Shown here piece by piece: positions 45,098 to 52,992 of a stretch of DNA of 64,000 nucleotides (positions within the stretch are counted from its first letter, which is position 1; every line of letters begins with the position of its first letter). A program made the translations under genes and the position numbers. This DNA is from Phaeobacter gallaeciensis DSM 26640 (lineage in GTDB: Bacteria; Pseudomonadota; Alphaproteobacteria; Rhodobacterales; Rhodobacteraceae): assembly GCF_000511385.1 (NCBI RefSeq), contig NC_023137.1, forward strand, positions 491,001-555,000. The letters are read 5' to 3'. Under the pieces are notes generated by a model that was not told the origin of the DNA, ran no database searches, and saw nothing but the letters and a program-made list of their open reading frames with translations.

Positions 45098-45415
45098 ATG
45101 GAATGGGAACAGGCGGCGGGTGGATTTGCTGCGATGGGGTCGGAGGCGCGGCTGGCGGTGTTGCGCTGTCTGGTGCGCGCGGGCGACGGCGGGCTGATGG
45201 TGCAGGATATCCGGGACCGGACCGGCATCGCACCTTCCACATTGGCCCATCATCTGAAACTGCTGGCTGGAGCCGGGTTGATCCTGCAGCGCAAGGACGG
45301 GCGCAGCACCTATAACACGGCGGACTATGATCAGTTGAAACAACTGGCGGGGTTTATCCTCAGTGAATGCTGCGCGGATGATGTCCCTATCCGGGAGGTG
45401 GCAAACGATGGCTGA
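45098..45415 (+). CDS. ArsR family metalloregulator with C-terminal vicinal cysteines
   Basis: The 105-residue winged-helix repressor has SEARLAVLRCLVRAGDGG and the recognition helix APSTLAHHLKLLAGAGL. It lacks the N-terminal CVCDL metal box of classical ArsR, but has a Cys pair at 91-92 (SECCADD), the place where Acidithiobacillus-type ArsR binds arsenite. I infer trivalent arsenic or a similar ion as inducer. It overlaps the ArsP-like permease gene by eight bases and follows a large palindrome. Confidence 0.88.
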   Translation: MEWEQAAGGFAAMGSEARLAVLRCLVRAGDGGLMVQDIRDRTGIAPSTLAHHLKLLAGAGLILQRKDGRSTYNTADYDQLKQLAGFILSECCADDVPIREVANDG

Positions 45416-46436
45416 GCTGACACAAAACCCACGCCCCGCAGGCTTGATTGCGCGGGGGCTGAAGACCCCCTGGGCGCTCTGCGTGGCGATCGTGATGGCG
45501 GTGGCTGTGTTGGATCCTGGCAATCTGGCGGAGGTCATCCGTTTTGCCGGGGCGGCGCTGCTGCATACCGGGCGGTATATCCTCTTTGCGGTGTTGCTGC
45601 TCTCCTATCTCAAGGCGACGGGGGCCGAGGTGATGGTGGCGCGCGCCTTTGAGGGGCGTGAAGTGCGGATGATCTTCTTGGCGGCGGTCTTTGGCGGGTT
45701 GGCACCGTTCTGTTCCTGCGAGGTCATTCCGTTCATTGCGGGTCTTCTGGCGCTGGGCGCGCCGCTTTCTGCGGTGATGGCGTTCTGGCTGGCCTCGCCC
45801 CTGATCGACCCGCCAACGCTGCTGATCACCGCAGGCGCACTAGGCTGGCCCTTTGCCATTGCCAAAGCGGTGGCGGCGGTGGCGCTGGGGCTGTTTGGCG
45901 GTTTTGCCATCAAGGCGCTGCGGGGCGCGGGTGCCTTTGCCAGCCCGCTGAAGCAGGCGCCGGCGTCGGGCTGCTGTGGCTGTGGCGCGCCGAAGGCAGA
46001 GGCGCCGGTCTGGGCCTTCTGGCGGGAGCCTGCGCGGCGCAGCCAGTTCCGGCAGGAGTTTGTGAGCAATGGTCTGTTTCTGGTGAAATGGCTGACGCTG
46101 GCCTATGTGCTGGAGGCGCTCTTGGTGTCCTATGTGCCGGCCGATCTGATTGCTGGCGTGGTTGGTGGTGAAGGCCTGCTGCCGATTGCCACTGCGGCGC
46201 TGGTGGGGATGCCTGCCTATCTCAACTCCTATGTGGCGCCGCCCTTGCTGGCGGGTCTGATGGAACAGGGGATGAGTGCGGGGGCTGCGATGGCGTTCAT
46301 GGTGGCGGGTGCAGTGAGTTCAATCCCGGCGATGGCGGCAGTGTGGTCACTGGTGAAACCGCAAGTCTTTGCCACCTATCTGGCGCTGGGGATCACCGGC
46401 GCGATCCTGTCTGGGATCTTGTTTCAGATGGTCTGA
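45408..46436 (+). CDS. ArsP/DUF318-type permease, probable metalloid or metal exporter
   Basis: The 342-residue membrane protein has eight or more helices with the family motif APFCSCEVIPFIAGLL (C102, C104) and the second-half MPAYLNSYVAPPLLAGL. A cytoplasmic loop carries CCGCG (189-193), a likely metal-binding cluster. ArsP members export trivalent organoarsenicals, but the wider family (COG0701) includes other ions. The upstream ArsR with vicinal cysteines favours arsenic. It starts inside the regulator gene and is followed by a series of hairpins. Confidence 0.87.
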   Translation: MAELTQNPRPAGLIARGLKTPWALCVAIVMAVAVLDPGNLAEVIRFAGAALLHTGRYILFAVLLLSYLKATGAEVMVARAFEGREVRMIFLAAVFGGLAPFCSCEVIPFIAGLLALGAPLSAVMAFWLASPLIDPPTLLITAGALGWPFAIAKAVAAVALGLFGGFAIKALRGAGAFASPLKQAPASGCCGCGAPKAEAPVWAFWREPARRSQFRQEFVSNGLFLVKWLTLAYVLEALLVSYVPADLIAGVVGGEGLLPIATAALVGMPAYLNSYVAPPLLAGLMEQGMSAGAAMAFMVAGAVSSIPAMAAVWSLVKPQVFATYLALGITGAILSGILFQMV

Positions 46437-46445
46437 GGAGCCGGG

Positions 46446-46530
46446 ACCGGGCGGGATGCTCCCGTCCGGTGCGCGGCATCTGAGATGCCTGACACCCGTT
46501 GGGCCAAGCGCCGCGCAAATGCGCGGCGCT
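46446..46530 (+). other. Cluster of hairpins after the permease gene
   Basis: Three inverted repeats follow the stop codon. The first is 46446-46456 with 46460-46470 (11 bases, one G-U). The second is GGCATC/GATGCC at 46475-46480 and 46484-46489. The third is AGCGCCGCGC/GCGCGGCGCT at 46507-46516 and 46521-46530. None has a T tract. The whole gap 46437-46692 holds no gene. Confidence 0.55.
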
Positions 46531-46692
46531 GTCGCGTCTGGGGCGGCGTTACCTGGCGGTCCGGGACCGGCGGCCTCCGCGACCCGTTTCCTGCGGGAAA
46601 GTGAAGAGCCTCCGCTGCAACCGCATGAAACGGGTCGAGTGCATGTCAGTGAGGCGGTTAGCTCAGGGCGTCAACCAATGGAGGCTTTGATC

Positions 46693-47448
46693 ATGGAACT
46701 AAAAGACAAGACACTTATCATCACCGGCGCAAGCAGTGGCATCGGTGCTGCTGCGGCGTTGTTGTTTGCGGCAGAAGGGGCCAATGTCGTGCTGGGTGCC
46801 CGGCGGCAGGCTGAGCTGCAAACCCTTGCAGGTCAGATAAATCAAAGCGGTGGGCGGGCCGCCAGCCTGGCCGGGGATGTTACCGAGGAATCCTATTCAG
46901 AATCTTTGGTGGCCTTGGCGACAGAAGCGTTTGGCGGGCTGGACGGCGCCTTTAACAACGCGGGCATCATGGGAGACATGGGGCCGGTTGAGCAGATGGA
47001 TGCCGCCAACTGGAACGCCGTCCTCACGGCAAACCTGACCGGCGCGTTTTTCTCGGCCAAGGCGCAGATCCCGGCTCTGCGCGCACGCGGCGGGGGCGCG
47101 CTGGTGTTTACCGGATCCTTTGTTGGGTTCAGCAATGGCGGCATGCCTGGCATGGGGGCCTATGCGGCGTCTAAGGCGGGATTGATCGGCCTGGTTCAGT
47201 CGCTGGCGTCCGATCTTGCTGCAGAGGGCATCCGGGCAAACGCGCTGCTGCCGGGCGGAACCAAAACCGCCATGGCGGGGGACGATCCGGACACACACAG
47301 TTTTATCTCGGGGTTGCACCCGATGAAACGGATGGCCGCGCCGGTGGAAATTGCCCAAGCTGCGCTGTTTCTTCTGTCGGACCGGTCCAGTTTCGTGACC
47401 GGCGGTCCGGTGGCGGTGGATGGCGGAATCGCGGCGCGGCTTGTCTGA
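46693..47448 (+). CDS. Short-chain dehydrogenase/reductase (SDR)
   Basis: The 251-residue oxidoreductase has the NAD(P) motif TGASSGIGAAAALLF (residues 11-25), NNAGIMG near 89, the catalytic Ser near 140 and YAASKAGLIGLVQSLA (Tyr/Lys pair near 155). The C-terminal GGPVAVDGGIAARLV is typical of 3-ketoacyl reductase-like SDRs. The substrate is unknown. GGAGG supports the ATG at 46693; an ATG at 46678 is in frame. It is followed by the tpa terminator on the opposite strand. Confidence 0.92.
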   Translation: MELKDKTLIITGASSGIGAAAALLFAAEGANVVLGARRQAELQTLAGQINQSGGRAASLAGDVTEESYSESLVALATEAFGGLDGAFNNAGIMGDMGPVEQMDAANWNAVLTANLTGAFFSAKAQIPALRARGGGALVFTGSFVGFSNGGMPGMGAYAASKAGLIGLVQSLASDLAAEGIRANALLPGGTKTAMAGDDPDTHSFISGLHPMKRMAAPVEIAQAALFLLSDRSSFVTGGPVAVDGGIAARLV

Positions 47449-47479
47449 ACCCGACCGGGCCAACTGTCTCAACAAGAAA

Positions 47480-47502
47480 GCGCCCCGGACATACCGGGGC
47501 GC
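47480..47502 (-). terminator. Terminator of tpa
   Basis: GCGCCCCGG at 47480-47488 pairs with CCGGGGCGC at 47494-47502. On the minus strand TTTCTTG follows. It lies 28 bases past the tpa stop. Confidence 0.78.
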
Positions 47503-47530
47503 AATTCGTTCCTCCAACAGGGGAAATGTA

Positions 47531-48928
47531 TCAGCCAAACACTTTGGTCAGGGCGACATCCACCGCGTCGGTGATCTTGTCCACGTCCTCGGGCGTCACG
47601 ATCAGCGCCGGGCTGAAGCAGAGGGTGTTGTTCTTGCCCGGAATGGAGCGGTTGGTCACGCCGATGATAACGTTCTGATTGCCACATTCGGCCACAACCG
47701 CCTGTGCCAGTTTCTCGTCCACCGGCGCCTTCGTTTCGCGGTCTGCAACCAGCTCGGCGCCAAGGAACAGACCCTTGCCGCGCACATCGCCGATCACCTG
47801 ATGCTTCTCCATCAGCGCCTCAAGGTTGGATTTCATCCGCTCCCCCATGGCGGTGCAGTTCTCCAGCAGGTTCTCATCCTCGATGATCTGCATATTGACC
47901 AGCGCGGCGGCGGGGCCGGCGGTGCAGCCACCAAAGGTGGAGATGTCGCGGAAGTAGTTCATCGGATCACTGGCGTCATCCTTGAACATATTGAAGACGT
48001 CTTCGGTGGTGACGAGGCAGGCAATTGCGGCATAGCCCGAGGCGACGCCTTTGGCCATGGTCACGAAATCAGGCTGAATGCCGTAGTGCTGATAGCCGAA
48101 CCAAGTGCCGGTGCGGCCGACGCCACAGACCACTTCGTCGATATGGAGCAGCACGTCGTACTGCTTGCAGATCTCCTGCACGCGCGGCCAGTAACCTTCG
48201 GGGGCCTCAATGACGCCACCACCTGCGGTTACAGGTTCAAGGCAGAGCGCGCCAACGGTGTCGGGGCCTTCGCGCAGGATGACCTCCTCGATCAGATTTG
48301 CGGCTGCAATGCCGAACTCCTTGCCGGAGAGATGCTCCAGACCCAGCTCGTGCTTGCGGTATTCCATGCAATGGGGGACCTTCACAAAATCCGGGGCGAA
48401 GGGGCCATATTGCATATTGCGCTCTTCCTGGCCGCCTGCGGACATCGCTGCGAGGGTGGAGCCGTGGTAGTCGCGGTCGCGGTACAGGATCTTGGTTTTC
48501 TTGCCACCGTATTTCTTGTGCGCGATCTGGCGCACCATCTTGAAGGCTTTCTCATTCGCCTCCGAGCCAGAGTTGTTGTAGTAGACGCGGCTCATGCCCG
48601 GCATCTTCTCGATCAGCTTTTCGGCAAACAACGCACCGGGGATCGAGCCTGCGGATTGTGCGAAATAGCAGAGCTTCATCAGCTGGTCATAAACGGCCTT
48701 GGCGATTTCCTCGCGGCCATAGCCGACATTGACGGTCCAGACCCCGCCGGAAACGGCGTCGAGCCATTCCTTGCCGTTCTGGTCCCAGACCCGCATGCCC
48801 TTGCCCTCGACGATGATGCGGGGGTCGTTTTCTTCAAACGGCTTGTGCTGGATCAGGTGATGCCAGACGTTTGCCTTATCGGCGGCGATGACCCGGCTCA
48901 GGTCGTTTTCATTGAACGTGCCATCCAT
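47531..48928 (-). CDS. tpa: Taurine-pyruvate aminotransferase
   Basis: The 465-residue class III PLP enzyme transfers the amino group of taurine to pyruvate and gives sulfoacetaldehyde, the substrate of Xsc. Its PLP residues are D264 in LHIDEVVCGVGRTG and K293 in TMAKGVASGY. The N terminus NVWHHLIQHKPFE and the overall length match Tpa. A TauR box pair lies upstream. Omega-amino acid:pyruvate transaminases are close relatives; the operator and xsc in the neighbourhood support Tpa. No tauXY dehydrogenase is present. Confidence 0.92.
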   Translation of the reverse strand: MDGTFNENDLSRVIAADKANVWHHLIQHKPFEENDPRIIVEGKGMRVWDQNGKEWLDAVSGGVWTVNVGYGREEIAKAVYDQLMKLCYFAQSAGSIPGALFAEKLIEKMPGMSRVYYNNSGSEANEKAFKMVRQIAHKKYGGKKTKILYRDRDYHGSTLAAMSAGGQEERNMQYGPFAPDFVKVPHCMEYRKHELGLEHLSGKEFGIAAANLIEEVILREGPDTVGALCLEPVTAGGGVIEAPEGYWPRVQEICKQYDVLLHIDEVVCGVGRTGTWFGYQHYGIQPDFVTMAKGVASGYAAIACLVTTEDVFNMFKDDASDPMNYFRDISTFGGCTAGPAAALVNMQIIEDENLLENCTAMGERMKSNLEALMEKHQVIGDVRGKGLFLGAELVADRETKAPVDEKLAQAVVAECGNQNVIIGVTNRSIPGKNNTLCFSPALIVTPEDVDKITDAVDVALTKVFG

Positions 48929-49025
48929 GACATGCCCTTTCCACGTTGTTCGAAAATGCGGTCTGCCATGGATTGGCTGGCCAGACTCGCCCTGTATCCA
49001 CGAAACGCTATATTTACGTTTTGCT

Positions 49026-49058
49026 CTAGGTCCAGTTGCCGACGCAATTTAGCTCCAG
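49026..49058 (-). promoter_or_regulatory. Candidate TauR box pair upstream of tpa
   Basis: On the minus strand CTGGAGCTAA (49058-49049) and CTGGACCTAG (49035-49026) are direct repeats 23 bases apart, 98-130 bases upstream of the tpa start. Both match the TauR repeat at 9 of 10 positions. They lie in the region shared with the divergent BKACE gene. Confidence 0.78.
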
Positions 49059-49187
49059 ACGCGGGGTGGGCGGAGACCTGTGGTAAAAAACATTTGTTCT
49101 GAATTTGTCAGATTGAGAACATGCGCTGTTATGCGCCAGATCGGTGCTGCCGATAGACCGGCGCAGTGAGATAAGCGGAGCGAAGCC

Positions 49188-49994
49188 TTGACGACATATC
49201 ACCTGATGGTGGCCCCCAACGGGGCGCGGCGACAACAGATGGATCATCCGGGGGTGCCGTTGCGCATGGCGGAGATTGCTGCGACGGCGGCGGCTTGCCA
49301 GCGGGCCGGGGCGGATGCGCTGCATCTGCATGTGCGCGACCGGGACGGCGGCCATTCGCTGGATACGGGGCGCTACCGCGCGGCGATGGCGGCGGTGGCT
49401 GAGGCGGCGCCGGGGATGGCGATCCAGATCACCACCGAGAGTGCGGGGATGTTTGACGTGGGGGAGCAGCTGGCCTGCCTGGAGGCTCTGCGCCCGGCGG
49501 CGGCCTCTGTCTCGGTCCGGGAAATGGCGCGGGACTGGACGTTGGCCGCGCGGGCCTATGCGATCTGCGCGGAAGCCGGAACCGATGTGCAACATATCCT
49601 ATATGGCACTGGCTGCATTGCGGCGTTGCGCGGGGCCTATGAGCGCGGAGATATCCCGGCGCAGATGCGCTCTGCCATTTTTGTGCTAGGCCAATATGCA
49701 CCGCCGCGCGTGGCCCGACCGAGTGAGCTGCCCGCATTTTTGGAGGCGACAGCGGATCTGGATCTGGACTGGGGACTGTGTGCCTTTGGTCATCAAGAAC
49801 ACGCTTGCCTGATGGCCGGGCTTGAGGCCGGGGGGCGGCTGCGGATCGGGTTTGAAAACAATACCCAGGCTGCGGATGGATCGGAGTATCCTGACAACGC
49901 AGCCTCTGTTGCCGAGTTTGTCGCATTGGCCCGCGCGGCGGGACATCGCCCGCATGTGATGTCTGTTTCCGAGGATAAAGGAGCCCAGTTATGA
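49188..49994 (+). CDS. BKACE family enzyme (beta-keto acid cleavage, DUF849)
   Basis: This 268-residue TIM barrel has HLHVRD near residue 50, QITTES near 96, and FENN near the end with the metal-binding histidines typical of BKACE. These enzymes split a beta-keto acid with acetyl-CoA to a CoA ester and acetoacetate, as Kce does in lysine fermentation. The substrate depends on the member and is not readable here. It starts at TTG with GGAG nine bases upstream. The next gene, an aminotransferase, overlaps it (ATGA) and probably provides its keto acid. Confidence 0.85.
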   Translation: MTTYHLMVAPNGARRQQMDHPGVPLRMAEIAATAAACQRAGADALHLHVRDRDGGHSLDTGRYRAAMAAVAEAAPGMAIQITTESAGMFDVGEQLACLEALRPAAASVSVREMARDWTLAARAYAICAEAGTDVQHILYGTGCIAALRGAYERGDIPAQMRSAIFVLGQYAPPRVARPSELPAFLEATADLDLDWGLCAFGHQEHACLMAGLEAGGRLRIGFENNTQAADGSEYPDNAASVAEFVALARAAGHRPHVMSVSEDKGAQL

Positions 49995-51313
49995 GCCATG
50001 TTTTCCCGCGCCACACCAAGGCCAACCTGCCCACTGCCGTCGCAGGAGACGGGTGCTATTTGATCGACGCTGATGGCAAGCGTTACTTTGATGGCTCTGG
50101 CGGGGCGGCGGTGTCCTGTCTTGGTCATTCCGATGCGGGGGTGATTGCGGCTGTGCAGGCGCAGGTGGGTCAGCTGGCTTTTGCCCATACCGGGTTTATG
50201 ACGTCGGAACCGGCAGAGGCGCTGGCGGATTTGTTGATTTCACAGGCGCCGGGGGATCTGGGCCGGGTCTATTTCGTCTCTGGCGGGTCCGAGGCGACAG
50301 AGGCGGCGATCAAGCTGGCGCGGCAATATCATCTGGAGCATGGGGACACCACGCGCCGCCATGTGATTGCCCGGCGGCAAAGCTATCACGGCAATACGCT
50401 GGGTGCGCTGGCGGCGGGTGGCAATGAGTGGAGGCGGCAGCAGTTTGCGCCGCTGCTGATTGATATTTCTCACATAGCACCTTGCTATGAGTATGTTGAC
50501 CGGGGCGAGGGCGAAAGCAGCTATGACTATGGCCAGCGCGTCGCCAATGAGCTGGAGACGGAGATTCTGCGGCTTGGCCCGGAGACGGTCATGGCGTTTA
50601 TGGCGGAGCCGGTGGTCGGGGCCACATCCGGCGCGGTGCCTGCGGTTGAGGGGTATTTCAAACGCATTCGCGAGATCTGCGACCAATACGGCGTGTTGCT
50701 GATTCTGGATGAGGTGATGTGCGGCATGGGGCGCACCGGGCATCTGTTTGCCTGCGAGGCGGATGGTGTGGCGCCGGATATCCTGTGCATCGCCAAGGGG
50801 CTTGGGGCTGGCTATCAGCCGATTGGTGCGATGTTGTGCAGCCGTCAGATCTATCAGGCGATTGAAGGCGGCAGTGGGTTTTTTCAGCATGGCCATACCT
50901 ATATCGGCCACCCTGTGGCGACGGCTGCGGGGCTGGCGGTGGTGCGGGCGCTGCTGGATCGCGGATTGGTGCAGCGCAGTGCCGAGATGGGCGAGAGGCT
51001 GCACGCGGCGCTGCTGGCGCGTTTTGGTCAGCACCCGCATGTGGGCGACCTGCGCGGACGGGGGCTATTCCGCGGGATCGAGCTGGTGGCGGATCGCGAT
51101 AGCAAAACGCCGTTTGATCCGGCTCTTGGTGTTGCGGGCAAGCTGAAGAAAGCGGCCTTTGAGGCCGGACTGATCTGCTATCCGATGGCGGGCACGCGTG
51201 ACGGGCGCAATGGGGATCATATCCTGTTGGCACCGCCCTTTATCCTCAGTGACGATCAGATCGGCGAGATCACAGACAAGCTGGAGATCGCCTTCGCTCA
51301 GGTGCTGCCCTAA
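49991..51313 (+). CDS. Class III PLP aminotransferase
   Basis: The 440-residue enzyme has SGGSEATEAAIKLARQY (98-114), D240 in LILDEVMCGMGRTG and the PLP lysine K269 in CIAKGLGAGYQPIGA. It belongs to the omega-amino acid transaminase branch and is distinct from tpa (different length and motifs). Its overlap with BKACE suggests a two-step route: an amino acid is turned into a beta-keto acid, then cleaved. The amino donor is unknown. A cadaverine/lysine- or beta-alanine-like substrate is possible. Confidence 0.9.
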   Translation: MSHVFPRHTKANLPTAVAGDGCYLIDADGKRYFDGSGGAAVSCLGHSDAGVIAAVQAQVGQLAFAHTGFMTSEPAEALADLLISQAPGDLGRVYFVSGGSEATEAAIKLARQYHLEHGDTTRRHVIARRQSYHGNTLGALAAGGNEWRRQQFAPLLIDISHIAPCYEYVDRGEGESSYDYGQRVANELETEILRLGPETVMAFMAEPVVGATSGAVPAVEGYFKRIREICDQYGVLLILDEVMCGMGRTGHLFACEADGVAPDILCIAKGLGAGYQPIGAMLCSRQIYQAIEGGSGFFQHGHTYIGHPVATAAGLAVVRALLDRGLVQRSAEMGERLHAALLARFGQHPHVGDLRGRGLFRGIELVADRDSKTPFDPALGVAGKLKKAAFEAGLICYPMAGTRDGRNGDHILLAPPFILSDDQIGEITDKLEIAFAQVLP

Positions 51314-51422
51314 GACGGCTGGTGGCGTGGGTGGTCAGCGATGTGCTGTGGACTGGCAGATCATACCATCGGGGTGCGGTCCCATGTTTGAGGTTTTGAT
51401 CGGCTGTGAGCCTTTTATAGTG

Positions 51423-51475
51423 TCATTTGATGAATGATTAAGTTTATACCTGCAATAAATGAGTGAATAATCATT
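51423..51475. promoter_or_regulatory. AT-rich promoter region with inverted repeats
   Basis: TCATT/AATGA (51423-51427 and 51433-51437) and AATGATTA/TAATCATT (51433-51440 and 51468-51475) lie 48-100 bases upstream of the class V enzyme gene, in an AT-rich stretch. They are candidate operator sites for an unidentified regulator. Confidence 0.5.
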
Positions 51476-51522
51476 GGTCCTGCTTGGTAGTGTGTTTGCA
51501 ACACAGCAAGAGGACCGTTCAA

Positions 51523-52992
51523 ATGACCACAAATTTCGCCCCTGCCGACCTTCTTGATCGCTTCGGCGCATCGCTTGCCGGGGCGGAGTGTCTGGACCGC
51601 CTGCGGGCTGGTGTCATTGGTGACGGGGCGGAACTGCCGGGATCGAACGGGCCGGTGAAGATGATATACGCCGATTACGTCGCCTCTGGCCGGGCCTTGC
51701 GCCAGGTGGAAGACTTCGTGCTGAACGAGGTGTTGCCCTACTATGCCAACAGCCACACCGAGGCATCTTATTGCGGCAGCTTCATGACCCGGCTGCGGGG
51801 GGCGGCGCGGCAGACCATTGCGCGGATCTGTGGTGCGGATGATCGCTATGCAACTGTGTTCACCGGATCGGGTGCGACGGCGGGCCTCAATCGGTTGGTG
51901 CATTTGTTGGGGGTCTCCGGCGCAGTGGCTGCGGGGCAGACTCCTCTGGTTATCCTTGGCCCTTATGAGCATCATTCCAACATCCTGCCGTGGCGCGAAA
52001 GCGGCGCCGAAGTGGTGGAGATTGCCGAGGCCACCGAGGGCGGGCCTGATTTGGACAAGCTGGAGGCGGTGTTGCAGCGCGAGACTGGCGGCGAGCGCCT
52101 GATCGTTGGCGCGTTTTCGGCGGCGTCGAATGTGACCGGGATTGTCACCGACACTGATGCGGTCAGCCGCCTGTTGCGTCGCTATGGTGCACGGGTGGTC
52201 TGGGACTACGCCGGTGGCGGCCCCTATTTGCCAATGGATATGGCTGCGGGTACGGATGCCGAGAAAGACGCGATTGTATTTTCTGCCCATAAATTCCTGG
52301 GCGGGCCGGGGGCCTCTGGTGTCATGATCCTGCGCAAGGCTGCTGTCGCAAGCACACGCCCAACCCTGCCCGGTGGCGGCACCGTGAAGTTTGTCTCCCC
52401 CTGGCGGCATGATTACGCTGATGATCTGGCCGCGCGGGAAGAGGCTGGCACACCCAATGTGGTTGGCGATATTCGCGCCGCACTGTGTCTCCTGGTGAAG
52501 GAAGCGATGGGACAGGCGTTTATGGATCGGCGGCAGGAAGAGCTGCGCCAGCGGGCGCTGGCGGCCTGGCAGGATCTGCCCAATCTGCGGATCCTCGGCA
52601 ATCCCAATGCCAAGCGGAAGCTGCCGATCTTCTCATTTCAGGTGCAGGACCCGGAGACCGGCGCGCCGATCCACCAGCAGCTGTTCACCCGGATGCTGTC
52701 GGATCACTACGGTGTTCAGGCCCGTGGCGGCTGCGCCTGTGCGGGGCCGTATGCACATCGCTTGCTGGAGATTGGGCAGGTGCAATCCCGTGCGATGCGC
52801 GCCGCCATTCTGGGTGGGCAGGAGATCGAGAAACCCGGCTGGACGCGGCTCAACTTCTCCGCAACGCTGAGCGATGAGAAGGCCGATGCAATCATCCACG
52901 CGGTGCGGGATCTGGCGCAGAACCCGCAGCGGTACTGTGAAGGCTATAATGTTGATACCTCTACTGCGCGGTTTGCGCCGAAGGTGGCATAA
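51523..52992 (+). CDS. Class V PLP enzyme (cysteine desulfurase/EgtE-like fold)
   Basis: The 489-residue enzyme has EHHSN (149-153), SASNVTG (199-205), D228 in VVWDYAGG, H256-K257 in SAHKFLGGPGASG and REEAGTPNV (305-313). A conserved cysteine loop, RGGCACAGPY (401-410), lies where cysteine desulfurases carry the active cysteine. It is longer than IscS or SufS and not adjacent to any isc/suf genes. It could be a C-S lyase or desulfurase of a small thiol compound. It overlaps a class II glutamine amidotransferase gene by one base. Confidence 0.82.
   Translation: MTTNFAPADLLDRFGASLAGAECLDRLRAGVIGDGAELPGSNGPVKMIYADYVASGRALRQVEDFVLNEVLPYYANSHTEASYCGSFMTRLRGAARQTIARICGADDRYATVFTGSGATAGLNRLVHLLGVSGAVAAGQTPLVILGPYEHHSNILPWRESGAEVVEIAEATEGGPDLDKLEAVLQRETGGERLIVGAFSAASNVTGIVTDTDAVSRLLRRYGARVVWDYAGGGPYLPMDMAAGTDAEKDAIVFSAHKFLGGPGASGVMILRKAAVASTRPTLPGGGTVKFVSPWRHDYADDLAAREEAGTPNVVGDIRAALCLLVKEAMGQAFMDRRQEELRQRALAAWQDLPNLRILGNPNAKRKLPIFSFQVQDPETGAPIHQQLFTRMLSDHYGVQARGGCACAGPYAHRLLEIGQVQSRAMRAAILGGQEIEKPGWTRLNFSATLSDEKADAIIHAVRDLAQNPQRYCEGYNVDTSTARFAPKVA

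Noticed and set aside
46655..46675. GGTTAGCTCAGGGCG resembling a tRNA D-arm
   Set aside because: No acceptor stem, anticodon arm or T-arm can be formed around it.
47420..49102. Open frame of 560 codons antisense to tpa
   Set aside because: The opposite strand encodes an intact aminotransferase. The antisense frame has no family resemblance and runs through the tpa terminator and promoter.
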